Part shown: positions 61,096-64,000 of the stretch, one piece after another | Numbering within the stretch: position 1 is the first letter of the stretch | Layout of the letters: every line of letters starts with the position of its first letter | NCBI RefSeq assembly: GCF_963576545.1 | Contig: NC_083648.1 | Location: 15,270,436 to 15,334,435 of the forward strand | Origin: Limanda limanda | Taxonomy: Eukaryota; Chordata; Actinopteri; Pleuronectiformes; Pleuronectidae | Reading direction: 5' to 3' | Length of the DNA stretch: 64,000 bases | Notes under the pieces: generated by a model | What the model was told of the DNA's origin: nothing | Databases searched by the model: none | The model's input: the letters and a program-made list of their open reading frames with translations, nothing else | Made by a program: the position numbers and the translations under genes

Positions 61096-62109
61096 CATTC
61101 AATACTCTATTGGTAAGTTGACATACACAAGTGTAAACTCTGTTTAAATGGCAACTTTCTTCATCTGATGTGAAAAAAGTAATGTTCAATCAGTCCATGC
61201 TGATTGTCAGGTAAACATCGAGTGAGTCCTCAAACCACAAAGCGCTAATAAATAATACATATTAACCAGATCAGGGAAATGACCACTGCTGACTGCATTT
61301 AACATCCATGACACGTGTTCTTGCATTAGGCTTCTAATTGTCCCGTGTCCCCTGATCCTGGGCAGACTCATCCTAATCTAATAGAGCTGATATGGAAGCT
61401 CATTTCCTTTCCTTTCCTTTCCTCCTTCTGTCTTCTATCAGACCACCACTGATTCGACCACCTCCTGGCTGAGACACACACACACACACAAGTTCAGTAC
61501 ATGACCCACTGCATGCTCATGCTTCCCCATTGTCTCTTCTGGCATTAACTCTCCGCCCCACCATGCTGGAGAGACAGTGTTATCTAGGATGGCAGAATAC
61601 CCAGGGCCTCTCCCTTCTCCTCCCCAGTCTATTTCTGTCCCTGCGTCTCTCTGCTTTCAGCAAAGTGCCTCTGACGTCTTTCTCTGCACTAAACAGATGA
61701 GAGCTGTCAGTGATGGGTATTCAAGGTCCCATCCCAAACCAACAGAATTTAAATAATGCCTTTTCTTTTTTTTCAAATCTTTTTTTACTTCCCCAGATTA
61801 TGTTTCCCACCTCAATCGCTTTTTAGGGGGGGAAAGAGGAGCTTCAATGGACAATGGATGTGTTGGTGATGAGTGCAGAAAATGAGTGCTGTCGCTCTTT
61901 GCTCTGATTGAGAGTCATTACAGTGATGAGATGTTATTTTTATGTGCAAAAGCAATTAAGTAACGAGACATGAACGATCACTGGGAGTGAGCGGGGGGGT
62001 GGGGGGTTGGGGGGAAGAGGAGGGTGTCGGAGTGTCAAGAGGACAAAGGGGATAAGGAGCGGAGGTAGCAGAGAGGAGAAGAGGGGGATTATTTACAAAT
62101 ATTCATCCC

Positions 62110-62170
62110 TGAAATTGCTGAGTCACTAGAAGGGTATAAAGCTGCAGACCAGCTCTCTTCCCCCTCGTCT
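62110..62170 (+). promoter_or_regulatory. Candidate TATA-type core promoter
   Basis: TTGCTGAGTCACT (a Maf/AP-1-type half site, about 62115-62127) precedes GGGTATAAAGC (62134-62144). A pyrimidine-rich stretch follows where a start site would be expected. No exon or gene is visible downstream, so this is a motif-level suggestion only. Confidence 0.25.
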
Positions 62171-62944
62171 GTCTCTTTCTCGCCCACAAGCCCCACACCA
62201 AGTCACACAGCTTGTCTCCACCCCTGCCACCGTCACAGCGGAACACACTCTTACACACACAGAGGATGACAGCTGTAGGGAAAGAGGATGAGGCATGTTG
62301 TGACTCCACAGCTATACTGTGTTTTTATCATATGGACGATCACAGAAATGATCATAAAATCATTCAAAACTACAACAGATTAGAGACTTTTAGCTAAGAT
62401 GACTAATATGTTAATATAAATAAACATCTTTATTTTGCATTATGTGGAGACAGTATGGCATTCGCTTTGATGGACATATCTTAACCATATGTTTGTTGCT
62501 GTGGTTATAAAACCTCTGACTCAAAAATGTGAGCCACATGCTCCACTTTTAACAGCCTCCCAGGCCACCGGAGCAGAAATGAGTGTGTAGAAATTGGTGA
62601 TTTTATACTGCTAAGTGGGCAGAAAGCATTGATTTGATTGGTCGGGATGGATTTTTAATTATAGTCATACTTATCAGCAGTGTTTATAAAACAACAGCAG
62701 CAAGTTGGGAAGAAAAGATTTCAGAAGGTGCGCTGGAGTTCAAATGACAACAAACAAAAACATATATTCTGATGAAGACTTCTCGTAAAGCAGCTAAGTT
62801 AAAAAAGTAGTTCTTATACCAGATCATTGAGAGGAGTTCAAAATTCTGCTGCATTTAAATACTACTTTTAAAACTATATATACATTCTGTTGTACTCGAA
62901 TAGATTTTGAATGGAGGACTTGAGTACTTGAGTAATACATTACA

Positions 62945-63215
62945 GTCGCCAAGGAGATTATGTTTTCACCCCTGTCTGTTTGTTTGTTGGCTGGTTTGAA
63001 TGATTGTTAGTTTGAAAGCAAGATTACGCACAACCCGAGGAAGAACCTACACAATGTTGGTGTGGATCTGGATTCACATTTTCACAGATTAACCAGAAAA
63101 TAATTCATAAATCTTAATGAAAAAAACATCAGGTATATTTACAAGACGGACATCTGTGATCTATGAGTGTGTGCAATTTGTTGCAGGTTGAATTTCAAGG
63201 GGACTGAGTGTCATT
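62945..63215 (+). repeat. Conserved dispersed repeat copy
   Basis: CCCCTGTCTGTTTGTTTGTTGG, GCAAGATTACGCACAACC, AATAATTCATAAATCTTAATG, and GCAATTTGTTGCAGGTTGAA with GGGGACTGAG match the family order. The left edge CGCCAAGGAGATTATGTTTTC is also typical. Confidence 0.65.
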
Positions 63216-63873
63216 TTAGTTTCATAGTTAATTTCCGTGAAAGATCATAAATCTTCTTTCACTTCTAAACCTTTATAGAAAAAACTATAGTAAAGTATAT
63301 GTACTATGCAGTAATAGTTTAATGTTATTATTTTGTAATTAGACGTAATACACTTTACATTACATTTGAATTATTTTGCAACCGATATGAATGAATAACA
63401 CTATTGGCGGTGGAATTTTGCTAAAACATTTCTTCCTTTGCTGTTTGCTGAAGTGTTAACTGCACCCCCTGCTGTTTGTGTGATGGTGACAGGAGAGGAG
63501 AGGAGAGAAGTGAAGTCTGATGTGATCCAGAATGACTCAGGGCTATGAAGTCAGAGTGGGTTTATGCAGAAATTAAAGTATTAAAGAGCAAGGCAGAGAA
63601 AGCTCGGGCAGACAGACAGAGTCCACTAAGAGTCCAGCAGCCTGATGGAGAGTAACACAGTACTGTTACTCATCAAAATGCACTGTATCAACACCAGATG
63701 TGATCGCACCTCTGGAGGATATTCAGTGTAGTCAGCTCTGTTTATCCCTCAAGTAGAAGCTCAAATGGTTTCCTGGGAACGTGTCTGTGTCCTGTGGGGG
63801 GGCTGCCTCGGGGTCAATGAGGCTGTTCCATAAACAGACAGAGTCACATCACATCTCCCCCAGAGCTACTCCT

Positions 63874-63911
63874 GTTGAAGTGTCCTTGAGCAGGATGCTG
63901 AACCGCTGCCG
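63874..63911 (+). repeat. SINE body fragment
   Basis: GAAGTGTCCTTGAGCAGGAT followed by GCTGAACCGCTGCC is the conserved middle block of the same tRNA-related SINE family as at 38418 and 28781. Confidence 0.5.
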
Positions 63912-64000
63912 TTTACTTCAGTCACTGGAGACAGAAACAGTCAAAGGGTAAATAGACCTGAAAGCTCAGTTTGTTTAGATGACATGTAACATGACCAGCT

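Larger units (their letters stand above)
59933..64000. other. Right-edge gene-poor region with dispersed repeats
   Basis: No exon of a recognisable gene was found. It carries three copies of the dispersed repeat (60535-60850, 60905-61095, 62945-63215), a short CA run at 61474-61488, and a SINE fragment at 63874-63911. A TATA-like promoter candidate lies near 62110-62170. Remaining sequence is unique-looking and AT-rich. Confidence 0.6.

Overview
The window is vertebrate nuclear DNA, most likely from a percomorph-type teleost fish. It has intron-split genes with GT-AG junctions, long dinucleotide microsatellites, fish-type LINE-1 and Ty3/Gypsy (chromovirus) copies, and dispersed repeats typical of teleosts. 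Three protein-coding genes could be rebuilt exon by exon with consistent reading phase. No operon, CRISPR array, rRNA or convincing tRNA gene was seen.

Layout. 1-1140: a probable minus-strand first exon and CpG-type promoter of a gene that leaves the window on the left (gene not identified). 2847-9865: sugp1 on the minus strand, 14 coding exons and 619 codons, a splicing factor with two SURP domains and a G-patch. About 9866-11126: head-to-head spacer and promoters. 11127-15575: rnf126 on the plus strand, 9 exons and 313 codons, a RING-H2 E3 ubiquitin ligase with an N-terminal zinc finger; its poly(A) signal is at 16449. 18670-42586: hcn2 on the plus strand, 8 exons and 1145 codons, the hyperpolarization-activated cyclic-nucleotide-gated cation channel. 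Its exons 2-7 are 424, 162, 219, 147, 241 and 165 bp. A long 3' flank, probably 3'UTR, follows to at most about 47770.

From about 47.8 kb to the right edge no cellular gene is recognisable. This part holds microsatellites, a nearly full-length but pol-deleted chromovirus-type LTR retrotransposon (53511-56758), a young 5'-truncated LINE-1 with a target-site duplication (58272-59921), and several copies of a conserved dispersed repeat. Older LINE-1 and SINE pieces lie in the hcn2 introns.

The three genes are not functionally coupled in any obvious way. rnf126 next to hcn2 matches human chromosome 19p13.3. sugp1, which maps to 19p13.11 in human, lies directly beside them here. No new cellular system was found. 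The most informative observations concern the LTR element: a 10-base complementarity between the predicted RNA 5' end and the primer site, which suggests self-priming, a repeated UUCG-type hairpin in the LTR, and a direct fusion of protease to the integrase C-terminus/chromodomain. Other points of interest are duplicated SURP exon modules in sugp1, a many-copy unclassified repeat, and facing GA/CT tracts that could form long RNA hairpins.
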